DNA of 64,000 nt, taken from assembly GCA_036346225.1 (NCBI GenBank), contig JARFIW010000900.1:2997001-3061000 (forward strand). Reading direction: 5' to 3'. The notes below the pieces were generated by a model. The model saw only the letters and a program-made list of their open reading frames with translations. It was not told where the DNA came from and did not search any database. Positions 10,782 to 21,440 of the stretch are shown one piece after another. Each line of letters begins with the position of its first letter. Positions within the stretch are counted from its first letter, which is position 1. Both the position numbers and the translations under genes were made by a program. The stretch comes from Platerodrilus igneus. Taxonomy: Eukaryota > Arthropoda > Insecta > Coleoptera > Lycidae.

Positions 10782-11726
10782 ATGCTGTCACATACTAACA
10801 AACCACAACCATTTGCGTGCGATTTATGTAATTATTCCACATCATATAAAAGTTACTTACAATCCCATAAACGTACACATACCAATGAACGACCATTTAC
10901 CTGTAATTTTTGTAATTACTCTTCATCATACAGAAGTAATCTACGCAGGCATATAAAAACACATTCTAACGAACGACCGTTGGGGTGTAGTTGGTGCAAT
11001 TATGCTACATCACAAAAAATTAGTTTACGCAAGCATATAAGAGCACATATTGAGCGACCATATGCATGTAATTTATGTAATTATTCGGCATCAAACAAAA
11101 GCAGCTTACAAATCCATCTCAGAACACATACTAGCGAACGACCGTTTGTATGCAATTTATGTAGTTATGCTGCACCACATAAAGGTAGATTAAACGAACA
11201 TATAAGAATACATACTAACGAACGACCATATGTATGTAACTTTTGTAATTATTCTGCATCTCAGAAAAGTCATTTACGTGAGCATATGAGAATACATACT
11301 AACGAACGACCATTTGTGTGCAATTTATGTGACTATGCTGCATCTCACAAACCTAGTTTACACATGCATATAAGAACGCATACTTACGAAAGACTACATG
11401 TATGCAACTCATGTAATTATTCTGCATCTCAGAAAAGTCATTTACGTGAGCATATGAGAATACATACTAAAGAACGACCATTTAAGTGTAACTTATGTAA
11501 TTATGCTGCAACACACAAAAATAGTTTACGCATGCATTTAAAAACCCACACTAACAAACGATCATTTGCATGTAATTTATGTGATTATTTTGCATCACGC
11601 AAAGGTACTTTACGTAACCATGTGAAAGCACATGCTAACGAACGTTCATTTGCATGTAACCTATATAATTATTCGGTATCACACAAAAGTTATTTAGAGA
11701 AATATAGGTATAAGGATACATATTAA
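10782..11726 (+). CDS. C2H2 zinc-finger protein, 10 intact fingers plus one degenerate
   Basis: I take the ATG at 10782 (MLSHTNKPQPF) because the duplicate starts with the matching MLLHYNKPQLF at 44380, and the frame upstream has no other ATG. The 314-residue product is a tandem array of C2H2 fingers of the form CxxC-12-HxxxH, most with a CNxCNYxAS N-terminal half. Linkers read TNERP rather than the classic TGEKP. Ten fingers keep all four ligands. The last has CNLYNY, losing the second Cys, and loses its histidines. There is no KRAB, BTB, ZAD or other effector domain. The likely role is sequence-specific DNA binding in the nucleus; the target is unknown. It is a single open frame without introns, so it could be one exon of a larger gene or a retrocopy. 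Confidence 0.8.
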   Translation: MLSHTNKPQPFACDLCNYSTSYKSYLQSHKRTHTNERPFTCNFCNYSSSYRSNLRRHIKTHSNERPLGCSWCNYATSQKISLRKHIRAHIERPYACNLCNYSASNKSSLQIHLRTHTSERPFVCNLCSYAAPHKGRLNEHIRIHTNERPYVCNFCNYSASQKSHLREHMRIHTNERPFVCNLCDYAASHKPSLHMHIRTHTYERLHVCNSCNYSASQKSHLREHMRIHTKERPFKCNLCNYAATHKNSLRMHLKTHTNKRSFACNLCDYFASRKGTLRNHVKAHANERSFACNLYNYSVSHKSYLEKYRYKDTY

Positions 11727-11812
11727 CGAACGACCTGTAACTCATGTAATTAAGGAAAAATTGATGGAACACCTCTAACAGCAAACTAGGTAAACATTTG
11801 TGTTTTACTACG

Positions 11813-12807
11813 TGCATAACACATTATCAGTTCTGTTTTAAATGTAATCTTTGAAGGAGTTTTCAAAATGAATTTTACAGTGGAAGAACAAATAAATATG
11901 ATTTGGGTATTGGGAGAAAGTTTAAAAAATTTCCTACTTGCATCAAGAATATACCAAGAGAGATATCCTGTTAAATGGCAACACACTACAATTAATAAAC
12001 CTAAATGACATTTTAATTGTAATTGTTATTTTTTCAAAGCCTGCCTGATTTCCTGTTTGAACATTTTCTTTAAAATGCATATTGTTGATTTGGCAGAATT
12101 CTGTTGATAGCGTATTATTGTAAGTTGTTATATCTTTAGTGAAAATTGTTATTGGATAAGTGTAGTTAATTGTTAATCAATATGTATTAATTGTTTTATA
12201 ATATTCTCCAATAGTAAGTTATTTTTAGTTATGTAAATTTAAAACATTCTTAAAATTTGAAGAAAATCAAAAATATCTCAGAAAGTAAGGGATTTAGGTA
12301 TAGGGAATGCTTAACAAAAATGAAAGGACACTTAATGAACTATCCATTGTGCCATTTAAAAAAAATTTAAAAATTGCATTTTGCGAAACCTGATAGACCC
12401 TGTATACTGTGAAGAAATTTCTAAAATGTGATAATTACAAATATACTATGGTATATAAAAAATTTTCTGCATTATGAAAATTAACATAAGTTGTGTATTA
12501 GTGCAGTGGCAATGTATCTAATCAGGGTCATTTTTTCTAAAAACAGTTGAATATCTCAAAAACTAAAAGGAATAGACAGATACAATTTGATATCAAATTA
12601 AAGCTCTTTCTATGGGCTTTTCAAAAATGTAATAATATATAGGGTGCTCCATTTAAAAAAATATAAGTTTAATATGCCCTGGAGTTATGAAACACCCTGT
12701 ATGCTTGCAAATATTTTTAAAATATGCACTTTAGACATGCCTAATATGCCTCCAAATTTGGTTTACGTAGCTTTTATAATAACGGAGTTATCGACCGTTG
12801 CCACACT

Positions 12808-12810
<3 letters not shown>
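11813..12810. other. Non-coding spacer with short repeat motifs
   Basis: No gene is supported. Two passages, around 12340-12410 and 12640-12705, share CCATTTAAAAAAA followed some 50 bp later by ACCCTGTAT. That pattern is common at the ends of mariner/Tc-type or miniature elements, but I cannot define an element. Confidence 0.4.

Positions 12811-12850
<40 letters not shown>
12811..12850. repeat. (TA)n microsatellite, left flank of solo LTR
   Basis: A pure TA tract of about 40 bp directly abuts the TACTCAT start of the LTR at 12851. Confidence 0.9.
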
Positions 12851-12852
<2 letters not shown>

Positions 12853-13808
12853 CTCATATTTTGACCAGGGTAGAAAATTAATTAATTACATCAAATAATT
12901 TTAATCACCGTGTATAAGGAATTTTATTAGATAATACGCTTTATTAAAAAAAACCGTGGAGCATAAAAATTCATTCGTTTCATTAAAATTAAGGGACTTA
13001 AATTATTTACAAGATGCTTTCTATAAAAAGAAGCAGTATTAAAATGCTCAACGTGTATTTAATTTAATTGTTCAAAGAATCAAAGAGAAATTACGTGCAA
13101 AATTTATATTAATTAACTCAATTTTAAGTAACCGGTATTAAACAAAATGTACAAATAATAATTAATATTTAATTAGGATTCACTAAAAATTAAAGGGTAT
13201 TATTTTAATTGGAGTTAATTGAACCATTAGTAACATATAATATGTATAAAAGCTTGTAAAAACCCAATAATATTCAAATCGTAGAAGTGTTATTTAGAAG
13301 TAGGACGATTGAACACCTGCGTAATTTTAAAAGTCTCGTTCTGCGTAAATTTTGCAGATAACAAATGGTTACAGAGAATGTTGGAGAAACCGTCGCTTAA
13401 TATTTACGGGAAATGCTAATAAGGTGGGTTATTTCACAGTCCACGTGGATTGAAAATAACCGATACTAAAGAATATCGATTAGTACCACTCAGAACAGAG
13501 TAGATAGAGACGGATAATATGCGCAAGACAGAGACACATATAGTAAAAGGCGTGATTTGAGCAACGTTACTGGGTTGCGATTGGTTGAAAATAAGAGGCA
13601 AACATGAGAGGTAAAAATAACATTTCTGTATAAAAATTAATTAGTTATTCTCAGACGTTGCGAGCCGTGTCGAAGTTTCATAGATTTTAAACTTGGACGT
13701 GTGCAAATTTTGTGGAAGCTGTGCCGAGCGATCGAAAAGGGAACATAGAATGACGAAATTCTAGAAACTGTCCGTTTTGGAAACAAAAGCGACGTATAGG
13801 CTAGCGAT

Positions 13809-13840
13809 TATATATACCCGGGTTAATATGAGTTTCGCTC
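13809..13840 (+). promoter_or_regulatory. LTR core promoter (solo LTR)
   Basis: TATATATACCC begins at 13809 and CGCTCTC follows about 25 nt downstream, as in the other family LTRs. Confidence 0.55.
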
Positions 13841-14896
13841 TCTTTGTTTTTCGATTTTGATTGAATAATTTAAACAGTTTGCTCGTATATTTTGGTGATT
13901 ATTTAATACTTTAAAACAGTTTGCTCTTTACGTGCTACAATGAAAGTAATTTAGTGCACTTAGAAAAGAAGATGCTAGGTAATAAGGTCTAGTATCACTG
14001 TACCAATTATTCAAATTTGCAACGACAAATGAATACACAAAAGTAGGCAGTTTTGGCGTATAGCGTGAAAGAAGTATGAATTTCTTTGCTATTTTTCGGG
14101 GGTGTTAATGATTAAGTGGTTCGTGGACGTGACTGGATCCACAAAACAAGATACAGATATACACAGATGAGTTCCGGAAAAGCACTGAAACAACTTTAGA
14201 TGAATGGTAGTGTAGAAAATTTTAAAGGCGACCAGTAATCCGAGGACCTAAACATAACCCAGTTGGAATGGTGTGATTAACAGAGGACGATGTACATTGG
14301 AGACACGAATGCATTAACCTTCAGGTAACTTATGCTTTGTTGTTCGATTTTTGATGTTTTGGTGTGTGTTGAATAACTTTATAATTTATTTACTTAAAAT
14401 GGACAGTAGTGAATTTGCACTAACAACAAATTTTTAATTTTAAGGTAAAATTTTCTTGTTTAAGTAGAAAGGAGTATTTAGTATTTATGTTCTTGATGAA
14501 AATTTGGGTATGTCTTTGAGCTCAATTAGACGAACCTGGTTAATTAACGTAAAGGGGTGGGAGATGCTCCCTTTGTACTCAGACTCAGGTCTGCATCTAT
14601 TGTTATATTAATTAGTAGGCATCCTACAAGGACTTTAATTCTGGATGCACATTAAAATGATAATAAATTTAATCTTGAAGTTTTCTGATACTGAAATTTA
14701 TGCTGAAATTTAATGTATTATGAATATTGATGTAAATAGAGTTAACGTTGATGGTTGTGGTAGAAATGTATTTGTTTTTTTTTAAATGAAGATGAAAGTT
14801 TTAACTAGGTGAGCAGCCGAGGCGGAAAAGAGTAAAGAGGCGATTAACAGAAGAAAGTTAACGGACCAGTTAATTTAAAAGGTTTCACAGCATTCT

Positions 14897-14971
14897 TGAC
14901 GCCCAATCTGTGGGGCTCGATTCTAATGGAGAGGATCACAGCATTCTCGACGCCCAATCTGTGGGGCTCGA
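14897..14971 (+). repeat. Two PBS-like units inside the LTR
   Basis: TGACGCCCAATCTGTGGGGC (14897) and CGACGCCCAATCTGTGGGGC (14948) are 50 bp apart, and each is preceded by TCACAGCATTC. Both resemble the complement of tRNA-Lys(CUU), and both lie upstream of the LTR's terminal CACAGCA. Confidence 0.75.
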
Positions 14972-15011
14972 TTTGAAAACCTTAGTTTAAGATTAATGGT
15001 GAGGATCACAG

Positions 15012-15013
<2 letters not shown>

Positions 15014-15062
<49 letters not shown>
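15014..15062. repeat. (TA)n microsatellite, right flank of solo LTR
   Basis: A pure TA tract begins immediately after the LTR's terminal CA. Confidence 0.9.
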
Positions 15063-15064
<2 letters not shown>

Positions 15065-16690
15065 AACATGTTTAATTTGATCAGTATTTATTCGCATTGA
15101 ATTACGAGGATAATGCGCTAAGCGTGCTTTATTTTTTAATAATGTTCCATATAGTACCTAATGGAACGCTTCGTTTTAATAATCCTCTTGTAGTAAAATA
15201 TCTGTGTCACATAAAGTTATTTTGGCGAGCACCTTTAGCAATCCTGCATCTTACGTATTTCCCCACCTTTATCCGCGAGTCTTTAATACCGTCGCGATCA
15301 TTTGTTTCTAGTTTGGTTCGTTAGTCGCTCTTTAGCAATCAATTCATCAAGATGTATTCCAGACTAGAGGCATGCGACCTTCGGTTGAATTATTTGTGTG
15401 AGTGGTTCAGGTCATGCTAGACTTGGAACAATTTCAGTAACTTCTACTAACGGTTTGTAATTTATACATTGTACGAACCTAATTTAATTTTGTTTCATTT
15501 ATTTAGCGCGCCTACGAAAAACAATAGAGAAGTACAAGTAAAGATTTTGTTTTGTAAGTAATATGGTTCGGTACAAGGTTTGGAGATTACAGACATGTGG
15601 TCGTAATTGCTGTTACCCCAGGACATAGTTTATGGTATTGTTTGGGAACTGATGGAATTTCTGTTTGGATTTGTCTAGGAGAATCCGATGCAGTTTGGTT
15701 CGTTATTACATTTAAGAAATTTTTGCATGTGGTTAGAATGTCGTTAGACTTTGACAAACAGACGGTCATATAAAAAGCACGAAAGTTGCTATCATGTTTA
15801 TGAACATATTATCTGTTTCATTTTCGATTATTGTTGAACTGGTTTTACAAACCGTAGAAAGAAATTTTGTCAGGTTAGGAATTGTAAGCTTTGTTCCATT
15901 TGAACTTCAGATAAATTTCAAGATATATTTTCGACGTTATACTTTTTTGTGATGTAGTAACAGATGTTTGCCGAGAAAGCAGATGTTTCGTGCAGCTTTC
16001 CTAAAATTCAAATTAAACATTTTTCAATCTTGAAATTAGCTTTTATTCACAGATAAATTATAAAAACTAAGTATAAAAATTTAAATACACGCTGCGTACT
16101 AATTATGAAACTGTAATCTACCTGATAAGATCTGCTCAGGATAGAAATGATAGTTCAATGCATTGTGTTTACGAATTATTTTGATCAAATATTTAAAACA
16201 AGCTTATGTTTAGTGAGCAGTCTTTTGCTTTAAAAAGACAAAATTTTGATTTTGTTATAAACATTATTGTTGAGAATTTTTTACCTGTTAAAAAGTTATG
16301 AAATTTTAAAGGAAAGTTTTTACTTCAGTAAACAATTAATTAAACTTTGAGACTTTTATTTTGGTCAAACGCGATCAAATCTGATAACATAAAGGTAGAA
16401 TTTTTGAGTAATAATTTTGTGCCAATATCATATTGGATATACATTTTTATTTTTGATACTTTTATAGGACACAAATGGTGTTCTACATTTTTATTTAGTT
16501 AATCTTTGTAATTTCTTACAGGAGCTGCGTCTTATTTTTATAAGACAGGTTTTTGTTAACGAAGGCGATCGTTTTATCTTTGGGTTTCCACGTCCGCTCT
16601 TAGAATTGTGCTTTGCTCTTATCGTGATTATATCAGGACTTAGTGGCGCCTATTTAACTTAGTTTAGCTTTGGTTTGCAAACAAAATTCG
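15063..16690. other. Non-coding AT-rich spacer
   Basis: No supported gene or clear repeat unit. The frames present (for example 15097-15324) show no domain. The last 100 bp before 16690 may already belong to the 5' UTR of the LINE that follows. Confidence 0.45.
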
Positions 16691-16791
16691 ACTCCCCCCC
16701 CAACTTCTTATTGCTCTACCCAGGAATAGACCCCTAGCTATGTCGGAAGAGGGCCCTTTCTTCAACTCTTTGTGAAGGAAGCGGAAGATTT

Positions 16792-17112
16792 TTGTGTACT
16801 GGCGCCCATCTAACATCAAACAACAAAAATTCGTTTCACGGCCATCCAACGTGGGGCCATAAAACAAAAATTGGTATAACCATATTGGTACCAACCATTT
16901 CGAATGGACCTGCACCTTGCCGAAGTTCTAAATTACTAGAACAGGTAAAATGGCTTGCGTGTTCTAATGAGCTAAAGAGCCAAACTACAGGTCCAACCAA
17001 AGTAGTAGGGTCGTTAGTGAGGAACCAGACTAAGACAGGTCCCCGAAAAAGGGCAGCGGCTCTTTCGGTACTTAGATTGGCAGAGACCATAGGGGTCGGT
17101 ATGGCAGTCTAA
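16792..17112 (+). CDS. Possible short ORF1 of the RTE-like LINE
   Basis: A 106-codon frame (ATG at 16792) ends 14 nt before the ATG of the endonuclease-RT gene. It is basic and has no recognised domain. Some RTE elements do have a short first ORF, and the tight spacing would suit reinitiation. Equally, this may be 5' UTR with a chance open frame. Confidence 0.35.
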   Translation: MCTGAHLTSNNKNSFHGHPTWGHKTKIGITILVPTISNGPAPCRSSKLLEQVKWLACSNELKSQTTGPTKVVGSLVRNQTKTGPRKRAAALSVLRLAETIGVGMAV

Positions 17113-17126
17113 GACACACTACCGCG

Positions 17127-20124
17127 ATGTGGAAGGCAACGCAAACCACAACATTATCTCCCAAGTACACAGCGTATCTAGATTATAATAAAATGATGGC
17201 ATTCTCTGGGGTAAAATATTCCGGAGTTAAAATAGTCCCCCAGTCGGATCTCCGGGAGGGGACTACTTTGGAGGATGCGATCGAAAAGTTAAAAATAAGA
17301 GTCGGGAGCATTCTGCGAGTCGGAGCGTGGAATGTTAGAAGTATGAAGCAAGTAGGTAAGCTAGAGAACCTAAAAATCGAAATGAATAGGTTATCACTAG
17401 ACATAGTAGGGATCAGCGAAGTTCGGTGGCCAGAGGCGGGGGATTTTTGGAGTGGAGACTTCAGGGTAATTCATACAGGAGCAGAGGAAGGAAATTTGGG
17501 CGTGGGGATAGTTATGAGGAAAAAGATAGGATACTGTGTAGAAAATTACTTACAAAAGAACGAAAGAGTACTTATGGTTAGATTAAAATCTAAACCGGTA
17601 AACACAGTAATAATACAAGTATACATGCCCACCTCTAGCTACAGTGACGAAGAGGTAGAAGCCATCTACAAAGATATCCAAGACATATTAAGATACGTAA
17701 AAGGACAGGAAAATTTAATAATTACGGGGGACTTTAATGCCGTGGTAGGTGAGGGTAAGGAAGGAGCAGTAGTAGGTTTATTTGGTTTAGGCACGAGAAA
17801 CAACAGGGGAAATAGGCTGGTAGAATTTTGTGACAAGAACAATTTAATCATCACAAACACATTATTTCAACATCATGCTAGAAGACGATATACGTGGAAG
17901 ATGCCAGGAGATATAGGGAGATATCAAATAGATTACATTCTTGTTAGACAACGGTTTAGGAATCAAGTAAAAGACTGTAGAAGCTACCCCGAAGCAGATA
18001 TAGATACTGACCACAACATCGTAATTATGAAGGCCGCACCTAAATTTAAGAATGTGAAAAAAAGAAACGGAGAAAGGCACTTGGACTTAGATATTCAAGA
18101 AAGATTCGAAAAAAAGTCAAATGAATTGCTCAAAGATATCGGGAAAATATCTGATACTAAGGAAGTAGAAACAGAATGGAATAACATTAAATCCAGCCTA
18201 GACATGGCGGCCAGAGATATTCTGGGGTATACACAAAAAGAAAATAAGAAACCATGGATAACAAAGGATATCCTGAATTTAATAGAAGAAAGACGAAAAT
18301 ACAAAAATAAATCAGACGAAACAGGAAAACAGAGATACAAAGCCATAAAATGGGAAATTATTCGAAAATGCAGGAAAGCTAAAGAACAATGGATTGATAA
18401 AAAGTGCAAAGAGATACAAACGAAGATGGAAATAGGAAAGACAGACGAAGCATACAAATTAATTAGAATGAATTTTAGTGATATAAAACCGTATAGCAAA
18501 AATATAAGGGACGCACAAGGAAACGTCATTATAGAAAACGTAGAGAAAGTGAGTAGATGGCAAGAATATATACGGAATTTATATGCAGGAGTGGAACTAA
18601 CTGCATTAGAACAGGAATCAGACATTGAAAATGATGACTTGGGATATCCTATACTTAGAGATGAGTTTGAATTAGCATTAAAGAGTCTGAAAAATGGTAA
18701 GGCGCCGGGTACAGATAAGGTGCAAGCAGAAACTCTAAAAGCCGCTGGACAAGCAGTAACACAACGTCTGTTCCAACTTGTAAGCTATATATATGAGACA
18801 GGCGAGATACCCAAAGATTTCAAACGTAGCATCATAGTAACTATACCAAAAAAGAAAGGCGCGGATAGATGTGAAAATTTTCAAACAATAAGTTTGACAG
18901 CACACGTGTCAAAAATATTAACTAGAATTGTGCAAAGACGAATGGAAAAACGAGCGGAAGAAATACTAGGGGAAGACCAATTTGGGTTTAGGCGAAACAG
19001 GGGAACACAGGAGGCTATTTTTGCTCTGAGAGTGATAATGGAGAAAACAATAGAAAAAGGGGAAAGCGTGTATATAGAGTTTGTAGATCTGGAAAAAGCA
19101 TTCGACAATGTAAAATGGATAAAATGTTTGAAATACTAAAAAAGATTGGAATGAGTTATAGGGATAGACGAATAGTACATAGTTTATACAAAGAGCAAAC
19201 AGCAGTAACAGAATTAGAGCAGGAACGTAGAGAAGTAAACATTAGGAAAGGGGTGAGACAGGGATGTGCCCTATCCCCATTGATTTTTAACTTGTACATA
19301 GAAGAGGCAATGAATACTGTCAAATGCAGGAAGACATTTGGAATTACTATGCAGGGAAAAAAATTTATATGCTTAGATTTGCAGATGATATAGCGGTATT
19401 AGCGTCTAGCAAGGAAGAGTTAGTAGCTGCTCTTAATGAAATGGAAACGGTTCTAACAGAGAGATACGGTATGAAAATTAACAAAAGTAAAACTAAAGTA
19501 CTAGTATGCAAAGGAGGCAAAAATAAATAAAAAACAAGAATACAAATATGTAACACGAACTTACAAGAGGTTAAGGATTTCTGCTACCTAGGAAGCCAAA
19601 TAACGCAAGATGGGAAAAGCACAAAAGATATAAAACAAAGATTAGCACAAGGTCGTGGTACATTTAGCAAGAAAAAGCAACTACTGTGTTCAAAGACCAC
19701 AAACATAAAAACAAGGAAAAAATTGCTTAAAACATATGTGTGGAGCACAGAACTGTATGGCTGTGAAGCCTGGACGGTAGGAGAAGCGGACAAGAAAAAG
19801 ATAGAAGCCTTTGAAATGTAATGCTACAGACGTTTGTTGAAGATATCATGGACAGACAAAGTTAAGAACGAAGAGGTACTAAAAATGGTAGGGGAAGAAA
19901 GTAATATGTGGAAAACGGTAAAAAATAGGAGAGATAGGATGATAGGCCACATACTGCGGAATGAGGGAATAGTGCGGAATATATTAGAAGCAGAGATAGG
20001 AAAAAAGAGAAGAAGAGGCAGACCTAGGTTAGACTACTGCACACAGATAGTAAAAGATGTAGGCTGCAGGAATTTCAGTCATCATCAATGGAGGTACGCA
20101 TCCAACCAATCCCAAGATGGATAA
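17127..20124 (+). pseudogene. LINE endonuclease-reverse transcriptase, frameshifted
   Basis: An APE-type endonuclease spans about residues 65-310: GAWNVRSM, ISEVRW (Glu), YMPTSSY, TGDFNA (Asp/Asn), YQIDYI and TDHNIV (Asp-His). The RT domain follows with KNGKAPGTD, IVTIPKKKG, DQFGFRRNRGT and FVDLEKAFDNV (catalytic Asp). A frameshift at about 19115 precedes GVRQGCALSPLIFNLYIE and LRFADDIAVLA (the catalytic DD). The C-terminal domain (LYGCEAWT, then HILRNEGIV and RRRGRPR) is typical of this group. An in-frame stop replaces a conserved Trp in the FEMWCYRR-like motif at about 19819. All catalytic motifs survive, so this copy was active fairly recently. Product role: nicks target DNA and primes reverse transcription at the nick. 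Confidence 0.8.
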
Positions 20125-20159
20125 ACTATTGACGAAAAAATAACTGTGCTTAAACATGA

Positions 20160-20632
20160 TGATTATTGTAAGTAACTACAAGAATTGGTTGGGCAATATT
20201 CTCGAATAATGTCAAGTGTCTGAAAGGATTTACTGGAAAACCATTATTTCGGCAAATGTATAAGTGTTGGGGGATCTTGGTAGCCACAGGTTGCTGAACC
20301 CCCTTCACTGAATCTCGGTGAAATAGGGCATAAAATTAGAAAACAATAGAAGGGGAACGAGCTGTATACACATGCTGTGTGAGAATTTTAGGGAACTATG
20401 TAGGCTAACTCAGAATATAAATAAGTGCAGGTACGTGTCCAACCAGTTTTGAGACGGAAAACCTAATGACGAAAAATAAGCGCAGACAAATCTGATGATT
20501 GGTATAACAACTAGTTGTTGGTTGCGAAATATCTGCAACTAATGTTGAATGTGCGAAAAGATAAATTGGAAAATATAGTAAATCAGTAAATGGTTAAGTG
20601 TTGGGGGAACTTGGCAGCCACAGGCTGCTTAC
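20160..20632 (+). repeat. Repeated LINE 3'-UTR-like segments
   Basis: Two diverged copies of a block are present: AAGTGTTGGGGGATCTTGG with CACAGGTTGCT (about 20260) and AAGTGTTGGGGGAACTTGG with CACAGGCTGCT (about 20595). Between them lies GTACGTGTCCAACCAGTTTT with CCTAATGACG, a decayed RTE 3' end. The region looks like piled-up LINE 3' ends. Confidence 0.5.
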
Positions 20633-20898
20633 CTGCCTTCACAACCTTACATGTAATTTTCCAATGCTCCACCATAAGGTACTACATTGGCCAGGAAGCG
20701 AGTTTTTTTTACCTGTAAAATTTGGAATTTTGCCGAACCCTTGCTGTTCCAAGCAAGGTAGGGATCTTTAACGTGCGTGACAACACTCACACACGGGACC
20801 TCCATTTTACCTCTCATCCGAACGAGGGTGTATTTTTGTGAAAAATGCTCGCCTAACATTTTTCAAGCGGACCGTGTCGGGATTCTGCCTTCACAACC
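20633..20898 (-). mobile_element. tRNA-derived SINE, 5'-truncated, with 14-bp target duplication
   Basis: The element (20647-20884) is the reverse complement of 47403-47658. It is flanked by CTGCCTTCACAACC at 20633-20646 and 20885-20898, a perfect 14-bp target duplication. On the minus strand it starts at GAATCCCGACACGGTCCGC, that is, within the pol III B box, so the tRNA head was lost on insertion. The 3' end is AAATTACATGTAA. Confidence 0.8.
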
Positions 20899-20939
20899 AC
20901 TGAAGGTCGCAGAAATAGGGTATATAATTGTAAAACAAT

Positions 20940-21440
20940 AGAAGGTGACCGAACGACATCTACCAAGAAAGAACAGCGCCTATGAGGAAAGACAACAAAC
21001 ATAAAACAAGAAGAAAATTGTTGAAAGCATATGTGTGGAGCACAGCACAGTATGCCTATGAAATACGGGCAGTCTGAAACGCAGACAGAAAAACGGTAGC
21101 AGTCTTTTGAAATGCTGTGCTTCAGATGTATGAGGACGATAGCATGGACAGACAAAGATAATAACAAATAGCTTATAGAAATAGTAGGGAAACAAAGGAT
21201 ATCTGGGGAAAAAGATAAGAGAAATAGAAGGGCAGAATACGTTCTAAGGGATTTTTGGGTAATAGTATGGGATATATATTACAAGCAGAGATAGGAAAAA
21301 AGAGGTAGATGTTGACCTAGATCAGATAGTGATAGATGCAGACTGTGCAAATTTCGGGGAAATCTGTAGGTTAGTTCAGAATAGGAAACAATGATGGTAC
21401 GCGTCTAACCAGTTCCAGGACTGAAGACCTAATGATGATG
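20940..21440 (+). pseudogene. Old 5'-truncated copy of the RTE-like LINE
   Basis: The stretch is a degraded copy of about 19710-20130: AAACATAAAACAAGAAGAAAA, TATGTGTGGAGCACAG and GCATGGACAGACAAAG are shared in order. It ends with GTCTAACCAGTTCCAGGACT, GAAGACCT and AATGATGATGATGG, the best-preserved (ATG)n tail in the window. Stops and indels abolish coding. It abuts the BEL/Pao fragment directly. Confidence 0.75.

Larger units (their letters stand above)
10076..11812 (+). repeat. Segmental duplication, copy 1 (zinc-finger gene and upstream DNA)
   Basis: From the ACTAAAGCCCATCCC at about 10076 to AACAGCAAACTAGGTAAAC near 11790 this stretch is a diverged copy of about 43679-45830. It includes roughly 700 bp upstream of the gene, the coding array and a short 3' tail. 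The copies differ by indels and finger number, so the duplication is not very recent. Confidence 0.8.
12851..15013 (+). mobile_element. Solo LTR, about 2.16 kb, of the tandem-array family (diverged)
   Basis: It starts TACTCATATTTTGACCAGGG and ends GATCACAGCA, and along its length it matches the LTRs at 25517, 30850 and 36186 with clear divergence. It is bounded by (TA)n on both sides and has no internal region, so it is a solo LTR. The promoter TATATATACCC is at 13809. Two tandem PBS-like units lie near the 3' end instead of the single one in the younger LTRs. Confidence 0.85.
16691..20160 (+). mobile_element. RTE-like non-LTR retrotransposon, near full length, decayed
   Basis: The element carries a 5' segment of about 430 bp, an endonuclease-reverse transcriptase gene, and a 3' end reading GTACGCATCCAACCA, then GATGATTATTG. 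The related 3' ends at 21395-21440 and (reverse) 42664-42730 terminate in GAAGACCTAATGATGATG. A short (ATG)n-type tail and the lack of poly(A) fit RTE/BovB-type LINEs. The APE-type endonuclease at the N-terminus and absence of an RNase H fit as well. The exact 5' boundary is not determined. Confidence 0.7.

Noticed and set aside
12644..12898. 84-codon frame running through the (TA)n tract
   Set aside because: The frame is kept open by the microsatellite (Tyr-Ile repeats) and enters the LTR. Not a gene.
16664..17090. Minus-strand frames in the LINE 5' region
   Set aside because: No domains. The region is better explained as the LINE 5' UTR with a possible short plus-strand ORF.
18095..18625. 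Long minus-strand frame opposite the LINE RT
   Set aside because: Antisense shadow of an A-rich coding strand. Ser/Phe/Leu-rich with no domain.
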